Origin: Phycisphaerales bacterium
GTDB lineage: Bacteria > Planctomycetota > Phycisphaerae > Phycisphaerales > SM1A02
DNA length: 64,000 bases
Direction: 5' to 3'
NCBI GenBank assembly: GCA_029260575.1
Contig: JAJDDB010000003.1
Span: 124,001-188,000 of the forward strand
Shown: in pieces, positions 18,083 to 25,518 of the stretch
How the letters are laid out: each line of letters starts with the position of its first letter
Numbering within the stretch: position 1 is the first letter of the stretch
Program-made: the position numbers and the translations under genes
Notes under the pieces: generated by a model
What the model saw: the letters and a program-made list of their open reading frames with translations, nothing else
Told to the model about the DNA's origin: nothing
Database searches by the model: none

Positions 18083-19255
18083 CTAGTCGCATCCGCATTC
18101 ACCTTCGGTGCAGGACGAAGGCTCGGGCTGCCTCGACTTCCGGCTCTTCCCAGCCAGCTTGCTGACGCCGTCGATGGCCAGGCACGTCGGGCAAGCGCAG
18201 ACGCCCTCGCGGAAGTTGTTCACGATGGCCTCAGTCGGGCAGTTCTCAATGCACGCACCGCATGCCTCACATGCGTCGAGGTTCGCCACCTCGTACTTCT
18301 TGGTCTCCGGGTTGTGAGCAAAGACGTCCACCGGGCAGACGATGTCGCACAAGTGACAGTTGATGCACCGCTCCGGGATGATCGCCACGTGCGTCGTCCG
18401 CACGCCAAGGATGAGTTCCTTGGCGTCCTGGCGCCAAAGGGGGGACCAACTGGGCATGTCGTACCCAACGAACGCCGACACGGCGAGGATCCAGGCGCTC
18501 CAACCGACGAGCGACCATGGAGGCACGTCCAATGCCGTCTGAGCGACCAAAGCGTACGTCGCAGCCGTGAGCACGCCGAGTGCAAGGCCCTTCTGGACTC
18601 CGATCTTTCCGGGGAGCCAGAACACGAGCACCGTCGACAGTACCGACAGCATGAAGAGAATCGGAATCGTCTTCCACCACAGCCCCGCAACCCAGAACGA
18701 AGCGATGATGAGTGGGAGAGCCAGGATGAGCGACACGTTGAATCCGAGGTTGGTGCCCATCGCCAGTCGCTCTGGGAGATCGAAGGACACGTGACGGTGC
18801 TCACGCTCCGTTATCTGTTTCCCGCTGCGGATGTACGCTGCGAAGTCCTTGATGTGCGCCGGACCAAATCGCGGCTTCCAGCCAGTGCGCTCCTTCACGG
18901 CCCAGTAGTTCACGCCGTTTGCCGACAACTGCGGCAGAATCACGCGGCGGTGGTCCACCAGCTTCTCGACGCCCGTCGTCTTGATGATGGAAACCACGCT
19001 GTCGGTCGTGAAATGTCCTCCTCCCGCCGCACACCAGACGTTCACACCTTTGGAGGGAGCGATGAGCAGCCACGCATCGATCCCGTCACGCTCGAGAGTC
19101 TCGATGACTGTTCGAACGGTGAGCTCGAAGTTCCCGGTGACGAGCACCGGAGACGATCGGTCAGGGTCTCCGATGCGGCGAAGCCCCGGCCTTGTCGGAT
19201 ACGGAAAGAGCCTGCCGAAGAGGAACCAGATGTCCTTGAGCACATTCCACATCAC
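18083..19255 (-). CDS. Single-chain HgcA-HgcB fusion: putative mercury-methylation corrinoid protein joined to its ferredoxin
   Basis: 390 residues. Residues 36-165 match the HgcA corrinoid domain, with VLVTGNFELT, a 'cap helix' NVWCAAG (72-78, Cys75 being the expected cobalt-coordinating Cys), VILPQLSANGV and WKPRFGPAHI. About four membrane helices follow (173-265), ending VGYDMPSWSPLW. Then an HgcB-like ferredoxin: CxxCxxCxxxCP at 297-308 and 329-340. The tail has CACPTC (353-358) and CTEGECGC (382-389), recalling the paired Cys at the end of HgcB. In known methylators HgcA passes a methyl group from cobalamin to Hg(II) and HgcB reduces or delivers. Here the cap-helix lysine (AAGK) is Gly79. 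Last gene of a five-gene operon; activity is inferred, not shown. Confidence 0.85.
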   Translation of the reverse strand: MMWNVLKDIWFLFGRLFPYPTRPGLRRIGDPDRSSPVLVTGNFELTVRTVIETLERDGIDAWLLIAPSKGVNVWCAAGGGHFTTDSVVSIIKTTGVEKLVDHRRVILPQLSANGVNYWAVKERTGWKPRFGPAHIKDFAAYIRSGKQITEREHRHVSFDLPERLAMGTNLGFNVSLILALPLIIASFWVAGLWWKTIPILFMLSVLSTVLVFWLPGKIGVQKGLALGVLTAATYALVAQTALDVPPWSLVGWSAWILAVSAFVGYDMPSWSPLWRQDAKELILGVRTTHVAIIPERCINCHLCDIVCPVDVFAHNPETKKYEVANLDACEACGACIENCPTEAIVNNFREGVCACPTCLAIDGVSKLAGKSRKSRQPEPSSCTEGECGCD

Positions 19256-19890
19256 GCCCTCTCCGAGACGATGAGGGCGAGCGTTCCGAGAAGGTAGGGC
19301 TTGGTCGAGACAGTGCGGTACCCGGCATCCTCAAGACGTCGCTCGAAACCCCGCAGGGCATGCGTCGTGTTCTGGGTCAGGAGGAACGTGAGTGCCGCGA
19401 GCGGATACCGAATGAGCCAGAAGAGCATCCGTTGCCGCAAGGGAATCGGAACCACTTCATCAGCCACCACGAGCAGTCCGCCGGGCTTCAGAAGTCGGGC
19501 TGATGCATGCAGCACGTAATCGAGTTCGTCCTCCGAGAGCTCGCTCAGAGAGAGAGTCGCCACGATTCTGTCAAAGCACGACTCACCGAGCCGCTCTATC
19601 TCCGTTGCCGTCAAATGCATGACCGTTGCCGCTGGGGCCGCATCTCTGGCAACGGCAAGCATGGGCTCAGAGATGTCTATCCCCGTTACGTCGGCACCGC
19701 GCTCTGTCATGAGGCGGGCGAGTGAGCCAGTGCCACAACCGAGTTCGAGCACCGAGTGGCCCGGCTCGACCCAACCGGCTGCGATCTCGCGCTTGATCCG
19801 GTCCACGCGGCCAAGCGTGATCACTCGCATCCCACGGTCATACTTGGCCGGGGTCTGCTCAAGCAGCTTCATGTAGACGAGCGTTGACAT
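19252..19890 (-). CDS. Class I SAM-dependent methyltransferase in the HgcAB-fusion operon
   Basis: 212 residues. SAM site VLELGCGTGSLARLM (motif I), acidic VTGIDIS (motif II), and FDRIVATLSLSELS / LLKPGGLLVVADE (motifs IV-VI) place it among UbiE/Coq5-like enzymes. A hydrophobic stretch MLFWLIRYPLAALTFLLT suggests membrane association. It has only two cysteines, so it is not an ArsM-type arsenite methyltransferase. Its stop overlaps the start of the fusion gene (ATGA) and its own start lies 32 bases inside the membrane-protein gene. A role in supplying methyl groups, in modifying the corrinoid protein or in detoxification is conjecture. Confidence 0.85.
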   Translation of the reverse strand: MSTLVYMKLLEQTPAKYDRGMRVITLGRVDRIKREIAAGWVEPGHSVLELGCGTGSLARLMTERGADVTGIDISEPMLAVARDAAPAATVMHLTATEIERLGESCFDRIVATLSLSELSEDELDYVLHASARLLKPGGLLVVADEVVPIPLRQRMLFWLIRYPLAALTFLLTQNTTHALRGFERRLEDAGYRTVSTKPYLLGTLALIVSERA

Positions 19891-20356
19891 TCTTCTTCTC
19901 TATTGCTCCCGGCGCGCGCTTCACCATCCATGCGTAGCCCACGATGATGGACACGACTGTGATTACGAACGTCAGTGGTTTGGTGACACTCAGGAACTTC
20001 GGGCCCAGGAGTCCCAGGTAAATCGGGAGCATCGGAGAGCCGCAGCACCCAGTGAAGAAACACACGCCGCCCCAAAGTACGCCGCTCAGCGTGAGACCAC
20101 CCGCCGACCGAAGGAGAGTCTCGCGGCGAAGTTTCATGATGCGAAAGAGGCAGAACGTGGCGAACGCTCCAGCGAGACCGTATGACAAGCCAAGCCAGTA
20201 TTTACTCGGTTCGATATAGCGAGTCAGCCGTGATTCTTCCGGTGTGTCGAACTCGTACGATGCCCACTCGCCCGTCGTCGCCGCAGGGACCCGCGTGACG
20301 TAGAAGAAGTGGCCGAGAAGGACCGCAAGGAAGACGGCCGGAAGTGCCCACTTCAC
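19859..20356 (-). CDS. Small integral membrane protein with a CCGSPM motif
   Basis: 165 residues from GTG 20356, whose GTGA overlaps the preceding stop. Hydrophobic segments at about 1-22, 53-72, 83-104 and 118-142. One segment carries the motif GVCFFTGCCGSPMLPIYLGL, a Cys pair next to Pro and Met inside the membrane, which is attractive as a soft-metal or thiol site and resembles membrane Cys motifs in MerT-like or thiol-oxidoreductase-like proteins. No family is assigned. The context implies metal import, export, or redox support of the HgcAB fusion. Confidence 0.7.
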   Translation of the reverse strand: MKWALPAVFLAVLLGHFFYVTRVPAATTGEWASYEFDTPEESRLTRYIEPSKYWLGLSYGLAGAFATFCLFRIMKLRRETLLRSAGGLTLSGVLWGGVCFFTGCCGSPMLPIYLGLLGPKFLSVTKPLTFVITVVSIIVGYAWMVKRAPGAIEKKNVNARLHEAA

Positions 20357-20814
20357 TGAGTGGCCTCCACCTGACTGGCCTCAAACACGAGGCCCTTCTC
20401 GCTCCGAACCACTTGGCCCGTGATCTGAAGGAGCGTCTTTGGCGTTGGAAGCTCGCCCTCATATCGCACGGGGAGGTAGAACTTGGCGCAGCTCAGCACC
20501 CCACACGTCTCGAACTCCCGAGCGTCGATAACGGAGAAGACTCCCTGTGATTCATTCACGCCCGAGACGACCGCTCTGAGAGTGACTTCATTCGGGAAGT
20601 TCTCGGGAGCCGCAGCCAGTTCATCGACGTGCATCACCTCGACCGCTTGCGTACGTTCATCAGGAGATGTGGGCGCGTCGGCGGCGGCCGTCGGCTCTTC
20701 GGCATTCACGGCGCTGACGACCACGCCGCGGTCGGTGTTGTTCACGAAGGCATAGGCGATGCCGCCGGCCAGTACGACGCCGGCTGAGACGACTGCAACG
20801 ATTCCACTCTTCAT
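20353..20814 (-). CDS. Membrane-anchored small protein, possibly OB-fold, in the HgcAB-fusion operon
   Basis: 153 residues from ATG 20814, which overlaps the arsR stop as ATGA. N-terminal anchor SGIVAVVSAGVVLAGGIAYA, an acidic linker, then a beta-rich domain (TLRAVVSGVNESQGVFSVID ... FYLPVRYEG ... LLQITGQVV) with strand spacing like small OB-fold domains. It has one Cys pair, ETCGVLSCAK. The domain would lie outside the membrane. Function unknown; OB-like haem or metal chaperones such as CcmE are only a structural analogy. Confidence 0.7.
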   Translation of the reverse strand: MKSGIVAVVSAGVVLAGGIAYAFVNNTDRGVVVSAVNAEEPTAAADAPTSPDERTQAVEVMHVDELAAAPENFPNEVTLRAVVSGVNESQGVFSVIDAREFETCGVLSCAKFYLPVRYEGELPTPKTLLQITGQVVRSEKGLVFEASQVEATQ

Positions 20815-21206
20815 GATGCGGCCCTCCTCGACGTTGCTTCGTTGGACACCCGAGCGTCGGCGTCCTCGGTGAGGCACCACCCTCGGTCGAGCAGCGACAC
20901 GACGCACGGGTCAATGATGCGGTACTGAACCTGGAGCCCGTCTCTGCGTGATTCGACGATGCCTCGGTCGGCCAGCCGCTGAAGCTGGTTCGAGATCGTC
21001 TGCGGTTTCATCGAGAGCGCGCTGGCGATGTCCGAAACGCAAAGCTCACCCGCCCGAACCAGCGCATGGAGCATCCGAAGCCGGGTGGCGTTTCCGAGCA
21101 TCTTGAACGTGCCCTCCAACGCCGCGGCTTGAGCCCCTGAGAGCATTGGGCGGGACCCAAGCTCGGGCTTTGGCGGGCAACATGGGGTTTCCTTCGGTCT
21201 TGCCAT
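20811..21206 (-). CDS. ArsR/SmtB-family metal-responsive repressor, first gene of the HgcAB-fusion operon
   Basis: 131 residues with a winged helix: LGNATRLRMLHALVRAGELC, recognition helix MKPQTISNQLQRLADRGIV, and wing SRRDGLQVQYRI. Candidate metal ligands: Cys-Cys near the N terminus (TPCCPP), the Cys in ELCVSD (the position used by classical ArsR) and two C-terminal Cys in IDPCVVSLLDRGWC. Repressors of this family leave DNA on binding As(III), Hg(II), Cd or Zn. A palindrome matching ArsR operators lies 35 bases upstream, so it is expected to repress its own operon. Confidence 0.92.
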   Translation of the reverse strand: MARPKETPCCPPKPELGSRPMLSGAQAAALEGTFKMLGNATRLRMLHALVRAGELCVSDIASALSMKPQTISNQLQRLADRGIVESRRDGLQVQYRIIDPCVVSLLDRGWCLTEDADARVSNEATSRRAAS

Positions 21207-21224
21207 CGGGGTGGTCTCTCCATC

Positions 21225-21266
21225 GGACCGAAAGCGGTCCAGGATTACACCATATCATGTAATCCT
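21225..21266 (-). promoter_or_regulatory. ArsR operator and promoter of the HgcAB-fusion operon
   Basis: AGGATTAC (21241-21248) and GTAATCCT (21259-21266) form a perfect 8-bp palindrome with a 10-base centre; its core is ATTACA-N8-TGTAAT, identical in arms and spacing to the operator at 21707. On the minus strand a TTGTCT lies 17 bases before TATGGT, a plausible -35/-10 pair overlapping the operator. Between operator and gene GGACCG and CGGTCC make a 6-bp leader hairpin (21225-21240). Confidence 0.75.
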
Positions 21267-21298
21267 TGCGGAGACAACCCAAGGCTTCGGGTGTCGAC

Positions 21299-21664
21299 CT
21301 ACAGCAACCCAGATTCCACGGCCGCAGCAGCGTCGTATTCGTCGATGTGGCACCAGCCCCGCTCGAGCAGGACCGGCACGCAGGGGTCGATGACCCTGTA
21401 GATGATCTGGAGCCCGTCGCGCCGGCTGCTCACCACGCTGATCTCGGCCAGACGCTGGAGCTGGTTCGAGACAGCCTGAGTGGTCATTTGGACCTCCCGG
21501 GCCAGGTCGCTCACATTGAGTTCCCGAGCGCGGATCAGGGCATGGAGCAGCCGCAGCCGGGTCGGGTGGGCGAGGCTCTTGAACAGCACCCCGAGGCGCT
21601 CGGCCTCCTGGGCTCCGATGAGCGGTCGGGCGGGCAACGGTGGTTTCGGTCGACAGGTGTCCAT
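21299..21664 (-). CDS. Second ArsR/SmtB-family repressor, divergent from the efflux operon
   Basis: 121 residues, clearly a paralogue of the neighbouring ArsR: LAHPTRLRLLHALIRARELN, recognition helix MTTQAVSNQLQRLAEISVV, wing SRRDGLQIIYRV. It keeps the N-terminal Cys (MDTC) and the C-terminal pair (IDPCVPVLLERGWC) but has Asn where its paralogue has Cys in the DNA-binding helix. The C-terminal pair is therefore the more likely shared sensing site. It is transcribed away from the metal efflux operon and shares its palindromic operator. Confidence 0.92.
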   Translation of the reverse strand: MDTCRPKPPLPARPLIGAQEAERLGVLFKSLAHPTRLRLLHALIRARELNVSDLAREVQMTTQAVSNQLQRLAEISVVSSRRDGLQIIYRVIDPCVPVLLERGWCHIDEYDAAAAVESGLL

Positions 21665-21706
21665 GGATCCTCCGCCTCAGATCGGCCAGGGAATGCTGGA
21701 CCGCTC

Positions 21707-21738
21707 TTGACAATTACACGATAGAGTGTAATAGTCAA
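21707..21738. promoter_or_regulatory. Shared ArsR operator with back-to-back promoters (arsR2 left, efflux operon right)
   Basis: Arms TTGACAATTACAC and GTGTAATAGTCAA match at 12 of 13 positions around a 6-base centre. Rightward, TTGACA (-35) and TAATAG (-10) are 16 bases apart; leftward the mirror gives TTGACT and TAATTG with the same spacing. A repressor on the central ATTACA-N8-TGTAAT would block both polymerases at once. Confidence 0.82.
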
Positions 21739-21773
21739 GCCGAAGCTCATCGGAATGCTCTTCTTGATCGCCC

Positions 21774-22220
21774 ATGCGGATGCACCCCGTCATCTCGATT
21801 CTGCTCGCTGCCTGGTTCGGACTTGGCAGCACGCTCGGTCCGCGCTTCCTTTGCTCGTGTGCTGATGGGACAGTCACCGTTGAACTCGGCCACCGGTTCT
21901 GCTGCGACTCCGACGATTCCTGCTGCGACTCGTGCGATGGCGGCGAGACGTCAGATGAAGAACCCGGCGATGCGGACGTCGATCTGTGGTCGTGCGTTGA
22001 CGGCTGCGAGTCAACGCTCCTCTCCGATGGCTTCGTCGGGCCGTTCGAGCGAGGTGCCGACAGTCACGCTGGCGCTCCGTCGCAACCTGTGCATGCTTAC
22101 TACACGACGGTCGACTCACATCGCTGGACATCGGCCATCGGCGTGAAGTGCGCGGCGCGCGCCCCGGACTGGCGCACCGCCGGGATACACCGACTTCGAT
22201 CCGTGATTCTGCTCGTTTAG
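21774..22220 (+). CDS. Small secreted Cys-rich putative metal-binding protein heading the second efflux operon
   Basis: 148 residues. N-terminal hydrophobic leader (HPVISILLAAWFGLGSTLG) then a cysteine cluster (FLCSCADG, RFCCDSDDSCCDSCDGG) suited to thiophilic metal. It follows the ArsR operator directly and lies 90 bases before the TolC gene. The last residues, LRSVILLV, repeat the C terminus of the His-rich protein at the head of the other efflux operon although the codons differ, so the tail is conserved as protein. Inferred role: periplasmic metal buffer or chaperone feeding the RND system. Confidence 0.75.
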   Translation: MRMHPVISILLAAWFGLGSTLGPRFLCSCADGTVTVELGHRFCCDSDDSCCDSCDGGETSDEEPGDADVDLWSCVDGCESTLLSDGFVGPFERGADSHAGAPSQPVHAYYTTVDSHRWTSAIGVKCAARAPDWRTAGIHRLRSVILLV

Positions 22221-22309
22221 GAAAGACCTGGGCTTGTGCGCCCTCGCGGCGCTTGTCGCTGCCCAGCCTCGGCGCGTGCCGAGCGCCCTCTCCTTTTCGA
22301 GTGGAATCA

Positions 22310-23722
22310 ATGCGGTCGCAACCAAGGTCACTTCTGATTGCTGGCGCCGCGCTCGGTGCGATCATCATGATCCCCGCATGCGCCCCATCGCCGTTCGACT
22401 TCGAGCCACCGGAGTCACGTCCCTTGCTGCGTGAGTTGCCGGAGTATCGGGCTCCCGAGAATCCGGATCAGGAGCGGCGTGCGGCAGAGTTGGTGACGAC
22501 CTCTGGCGACCTGACGTTGAGGAATGCCCTCGCGGCTGCGCTCCTCCGTAATCCGAAGCTTCATGCAGCCGCATGGGAGCCACGACTGGCGGAGGCGAGC
22601 CGCCTGCAAGCTGGTCTGTCGCCGAACCCCGAGGTCGGTGTCGAGTTCGAGAACTTCGCCGGCTCAGGCGCTCTCAGCGGCACGGATGCGCTGGAGACGA
22701 CACTTCTGCTGAGCCAACTCATCGAGCTTGGCGGAAAGAGGGATCTCCGCGTCCAAGTCGCTGAAGACGCATGGACGGTTTCCACCCTGGACTACGAGGC
22801 TGAGCGCCTCGACGTCGTGACCGAGACGGCGGCGCGATTCGTACGTGTGCTCCAGATCCAGCAGCAGGTGGAATTCGCCGAGCGAGCACGGTCGCTGGCT
22901 GAAGAGAGCCGCCGCGTCATCGATCGCCGAGTCCAGGCTGGCGACGTCTCACCGATCGATGAGATCAAGGCGAGGCTCGAGAGCGAATCGGCACGCATTG
23001 CCTCCGACCGGTTGAGGCGCGAGCTCGATGGTGCTCGACGTGAACTCAGCGCGATGTGGGACGAAGACGAGCCGGCGTTCGGACTTGCCCTCGGATCTCT
23101 GGACGAGGTCATGGACGTTCCGTCCCTTCAAGATCTGACGGATCGTGTCGAGGCGCACCCCGAAGTCCAACGATGGGTTGCCGAGTCCGAGCGGCGCACG
23201 TCGGTAGTCGAACTCGAACGCGCGCAGGCGACCCCAGACGTCAATGCGGGCCTGGGCGTCCGCTACATCAACGAAATCGACGATGCTGCTCTCGTCGCTG
23301 CGTTCTCGGTTCCCATCCCGCTATTCGATCGAAACCAAGGCGGCATTCTGGCCGCACGGCTGCGAGCAGCGCAAGCGCTCGATGAAGGCCGCGCATCACG
23401 ACGTGAGTTGGCGACCCGACTCATCCGCCAACACTCTCGCCTGACGGCAGCATTCTATGAAGCGCAGGCGATCGACTCGGCGCTCCTTCCGGCGGCACGC
23501 AATGCGTACGAAGCGACGCGGCGTGCCTACGACGAGGGAAAGCTCCCGTACCTCGACGTGCTCGACGCCCAGAGGACTCTGTTTGACACAGAAGCACAGC
23601 GCTTGGAGGCGTTGGCGGAATACCACAGCGCGCTGGTTCAAGTTGAAGGCCTCATCTCAGCGCCTCTGAGCACACTCCGGCAGAGTGCCCCCGACCCCCA
23701 GCATTCAGGAGACACCCCATGA
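22310..23722 (+). CDS. TolC-family outer-membrane efflux protein of the metal RND system, lipoprotein
   Basis: 470 residues from ATG 22310, chosen because a lipoprotein signal starts there (LLIAGAALGAIIMIPACAPS). Contains both TolC repeats, with LRNALAAALLRNPKLHAAAW, TLLLSQLIELGGKRDLRVQV, and AAFSVPIPLFDRNQGGI, typical of CzcC/CusC proteins. It overlaps the adaptor gene by four bases (ATGA). Upstream in-frame codons to 22148 read as non-coding. It would form the outer duct of the complex with the next two products. Confidence 0.92.
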   Translation: MRSQPRSLLIAGAALGAIIMIPACAPSPFDFEPPESRPLLRELPEYRAPENPDQERRAAELVTTSGDLTLRNALAAALLRNPKLHAAAWEPRLAEASRLQAGLSPNPEVGVEFENFAGSGALSGTDALETTLLLSQLIELGGKRDLRVQVAEDAWTVSTLDYEAERLDVVTETAARFVRVLQIQQQVEFAERARSLAEESRRVIDRRVQAGDVSPIDEIKARLESESARIASDRLRRELDGARRELSAMWDEDEPAFGLALGSLDEVMDVPSLQDLTDRVEAHPEVQRWVAESERRTSVVELERAQATPDVNAGLGVRYINEIDDAALVAAFSVPIPLFDRNQGGILAARLRAAQALDEGRASRRELATRLIRQHSRLTAAFYEAQAIDSALLPAARNAYEATRRAYDEGKLPYLDVLDAQRTLFDTEAQRLEALAEYHSALVQVEGLISAPLSTLRQSAPDPQHSGDTP

Positions 23723-25506
23723 GGATGACAAGACCCACCTGGTTCAGAGCCCCAGCCGTCGCTGGTCTACTCTGCACGGCGTTCCTACTCGCCGGCTGCG
23801 ACAGCGAGTCGAACTCGTCTGCGTCAACTGACGAGTCACCGCGAGTCGTCACCCCGGCCGCGCACACCCATGAGGTGGGCGAGACCTGCTACATCTGTGA
23901 TGCGTCGAAGCGAGAGAGCGGTCGACTCTGGTGCCGGGAACACGGCCGGTACGAGGACCGATGCTGGATCTGCCAGCCGCAATTGGAAGACGCAACGCGC
24001 CCCTACTGCAAGGAGCACTTCCTCTATGAGGATGAGTGTTTGCTCTGCGACCCATCGCGTGCGACAGGCGGCGAACCCGGCGAACCGTCGGCCGGGGGCA
24101 TTCACGGTCACGGCGCTGATGAGACCTGCTTCATCTGCGACCCAGCGAAGCGGGAGTCTGGCCGACTCTGGTGCGCCGAGCACAACCGTTACGAGGATCG
24201 GTGCTGGATCTGCCAACCGCAGTTGGAGGACGCTTCGCGTGCGTTCTGTGAGGAGCATGGTCTGTACGAGGACGAGTGCCACTTGTGTAACCCGGCCCTG
24301 CGGGGCGATGCATCAGCACCAGCCCCGAGCAGTGAAGGCGCTCCCGCGCTCTTCTGTAACGAGCACGGTGTGCCGGAACGGGAGTGCGGCATCTGTCAGC
24401 CGCAGCTCGCCGGCTCGCTCGGTGTTGGTGATTCGCTTCTGGTCAGAATGCCGTCTGCGCGGTCAGCGGAGATGGCTGGGCTGACGCTCGAACGACCTGG
24501 TCGGGGCGACGCGGCAGCGACTCTCCGTCTCCTTGGCGAAGTGCGCTACAACGGGAACAGGCGGGCGAAAGTGACGCCGTTGGCGCCTGGCGTGCTCGCT
24601 GATATCCGGGTAGACGTCGGCGACGTCGTTGAAGCGGGACAGATCCTGGCGGTCGTGAACTCCTTTGGCGTTGCCCAGGCCAAGGCGGAGTACCTCTCTG
24701 CACTCGCCGAACTCGACGTGAAGATCATGACATTTGAGCGGGAGCAGCGTCTGGTCGATGAAAACATCGCAGCCCGGCGCGACTTCCAGGAGGCCGAAGG
24801 CGCTCGTCGGCTTGCAGAACTCGCGGTGCGGCGTACGCATCAGCAATTGCTCAACCTCGGTTTCACCGAGAGCGAGGTAGCTGGCCTCGCCGAGTCTCAA
24901 TCGTCGTCGTCGGACTTGTACGTCAGGGCTCCATTCGACGGCACTGTCGTCGAACGTACGGCGGTGCTCGGTGAAGCCATCGGCTCTGGCGGATCGCTCT
25001 TCGAGATCGCGGACCTCTCGACCATGTGGATCGAGTTGGCCGTTCCGGAGGAGCAGGCTATCCACATCCAGCAGGGTGGCGCCATCGTCGCTCGCGTCCG
25101 CGCGCTGCCTCAACTGAGAGTAGAAGGCCAGATCACCTGGGTCAGCCCGCAGATTGACGAGCGGACTCGCATGGTGCGCGCCCGCGCAACAGTCCCCAAT
25201 GATCGCGGCGTGCTGCGACACGGGATGTTCACCGAGGTGGCTGCGGCTCTGGGCGATGTCAGCGACTCGCTCCTTGTGCCGAGCGAGTCCGTGCACAACA
25301 TCGACGGGTCTTCGTTCGTGTTCGTCCGTGAGGACGCCGACCTGTTCGCGGTACGGCGCGTCGATCTCGGGCCGCCCGGCGCAGCAGGCATGGTCGCGAT
25401 TCTGGCAGGTCTCACCGAAACCGATGCCGTCGTAACGCGCGGCAGCTTCACCATGAAGACCGAATTCCTGAAGTCCCGCCTGGGTGCGGGATGCGTTGAC
25501 GACTGA
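23719..25506 (+). CDS. RND efflux adaptor (CusB type) with an N-terminal array of CxxC/CxxH metal modules
   Basis: 595 residues, about 150-200 longer than usual. Lipobox LLAGCDS (Cys27). Residues 57-226 hold seven CxxC and five CxxH motifs arranged as two near-identical 54-residue modules (57-110 and 137-190, 80 residues apart) plus a half module (213-226); pattern CxxC, CxEH, CWIC, CxEH, CxxC. Each pair of motifs can make a Zn-ribbon-like or soft-metal site. The rest is a normal adaptor: barrel/lipoyl (PLAPGVLADIRVDVGDVVEA), hairpin, lipoyl half (LYVRAPFDGTVVERTAV) and barrel. In CusB short N-terminal Met sites hand Cu/Ag to the pump; this array may play that part. Confidence 0.9.
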   Translation: MRMTRPTWFRAPAVAGLLCTAFLLAGCDSESNSSASTDESPRVVTPAAHTHEVGETCYICDASKRESGRLWCREHGRYEDRCWICQPQLEDATRPYCKEHFLYEDECLLCDPSRATGGEPGEPSAGGIHGHGADETCFICDPAKRESGRLWCAEHNRYEDRCWICQPQLEDASRAFCEEHGLYEDECHLCNPALRGDASAPAPSSEGAPALFCNEHGVPERECGICQPQLAGSLGVGDSLLVRMPSARSAEMAGLTLERPGRGDAAATLRLLGEVRYNGNRRAKVTPLAPGVLADIRVDVGDVVEAGQILAVVNSFGVAQAKAEYLSALAELDVKIMTFEREQRLVDENIAARRDFQEAEGARRLAELAVRRTHQQLLNLGFTESEVAGLAESQSSSSDLYVRAPFDGTVVERTAVLGEAIGSGGSLFEIADLSTMWIELAVPEEQAIHIQQGGAIVARVRALPQLRVEGQITWVSPQIDERTRMVRARATVPNDRGVLRHGMFTEVAAALGDVSDSLLVPSESVHNIDGSSFVFVREDADLFAVRRVDLGPPGAAGMVAILAGLTETDAVVTRGSFTMKTEFLKSRLGAGCVDD

Positions 25507-25518
25507 TCTGGATCCACC

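Noticed and set aside
18083-19255. Acetyl-CoA pathway corrinoid Fe-S protein (CdhD/E-like) instead of an HgcA fusion
   Set aside because: The NVWCAAG cap helix, the following membrane helices and the HgcB-like ferredoxin tail are absent from those subunits, and no CODH/ACS genes are nearby.
19252-19890. Arsenite methyltransferase (ArsM) assignment for the operon methyltransferase
   Set aside because: It lacks the conserved cysteines that bind As(III); only a generic UbiE-like fold is supported.
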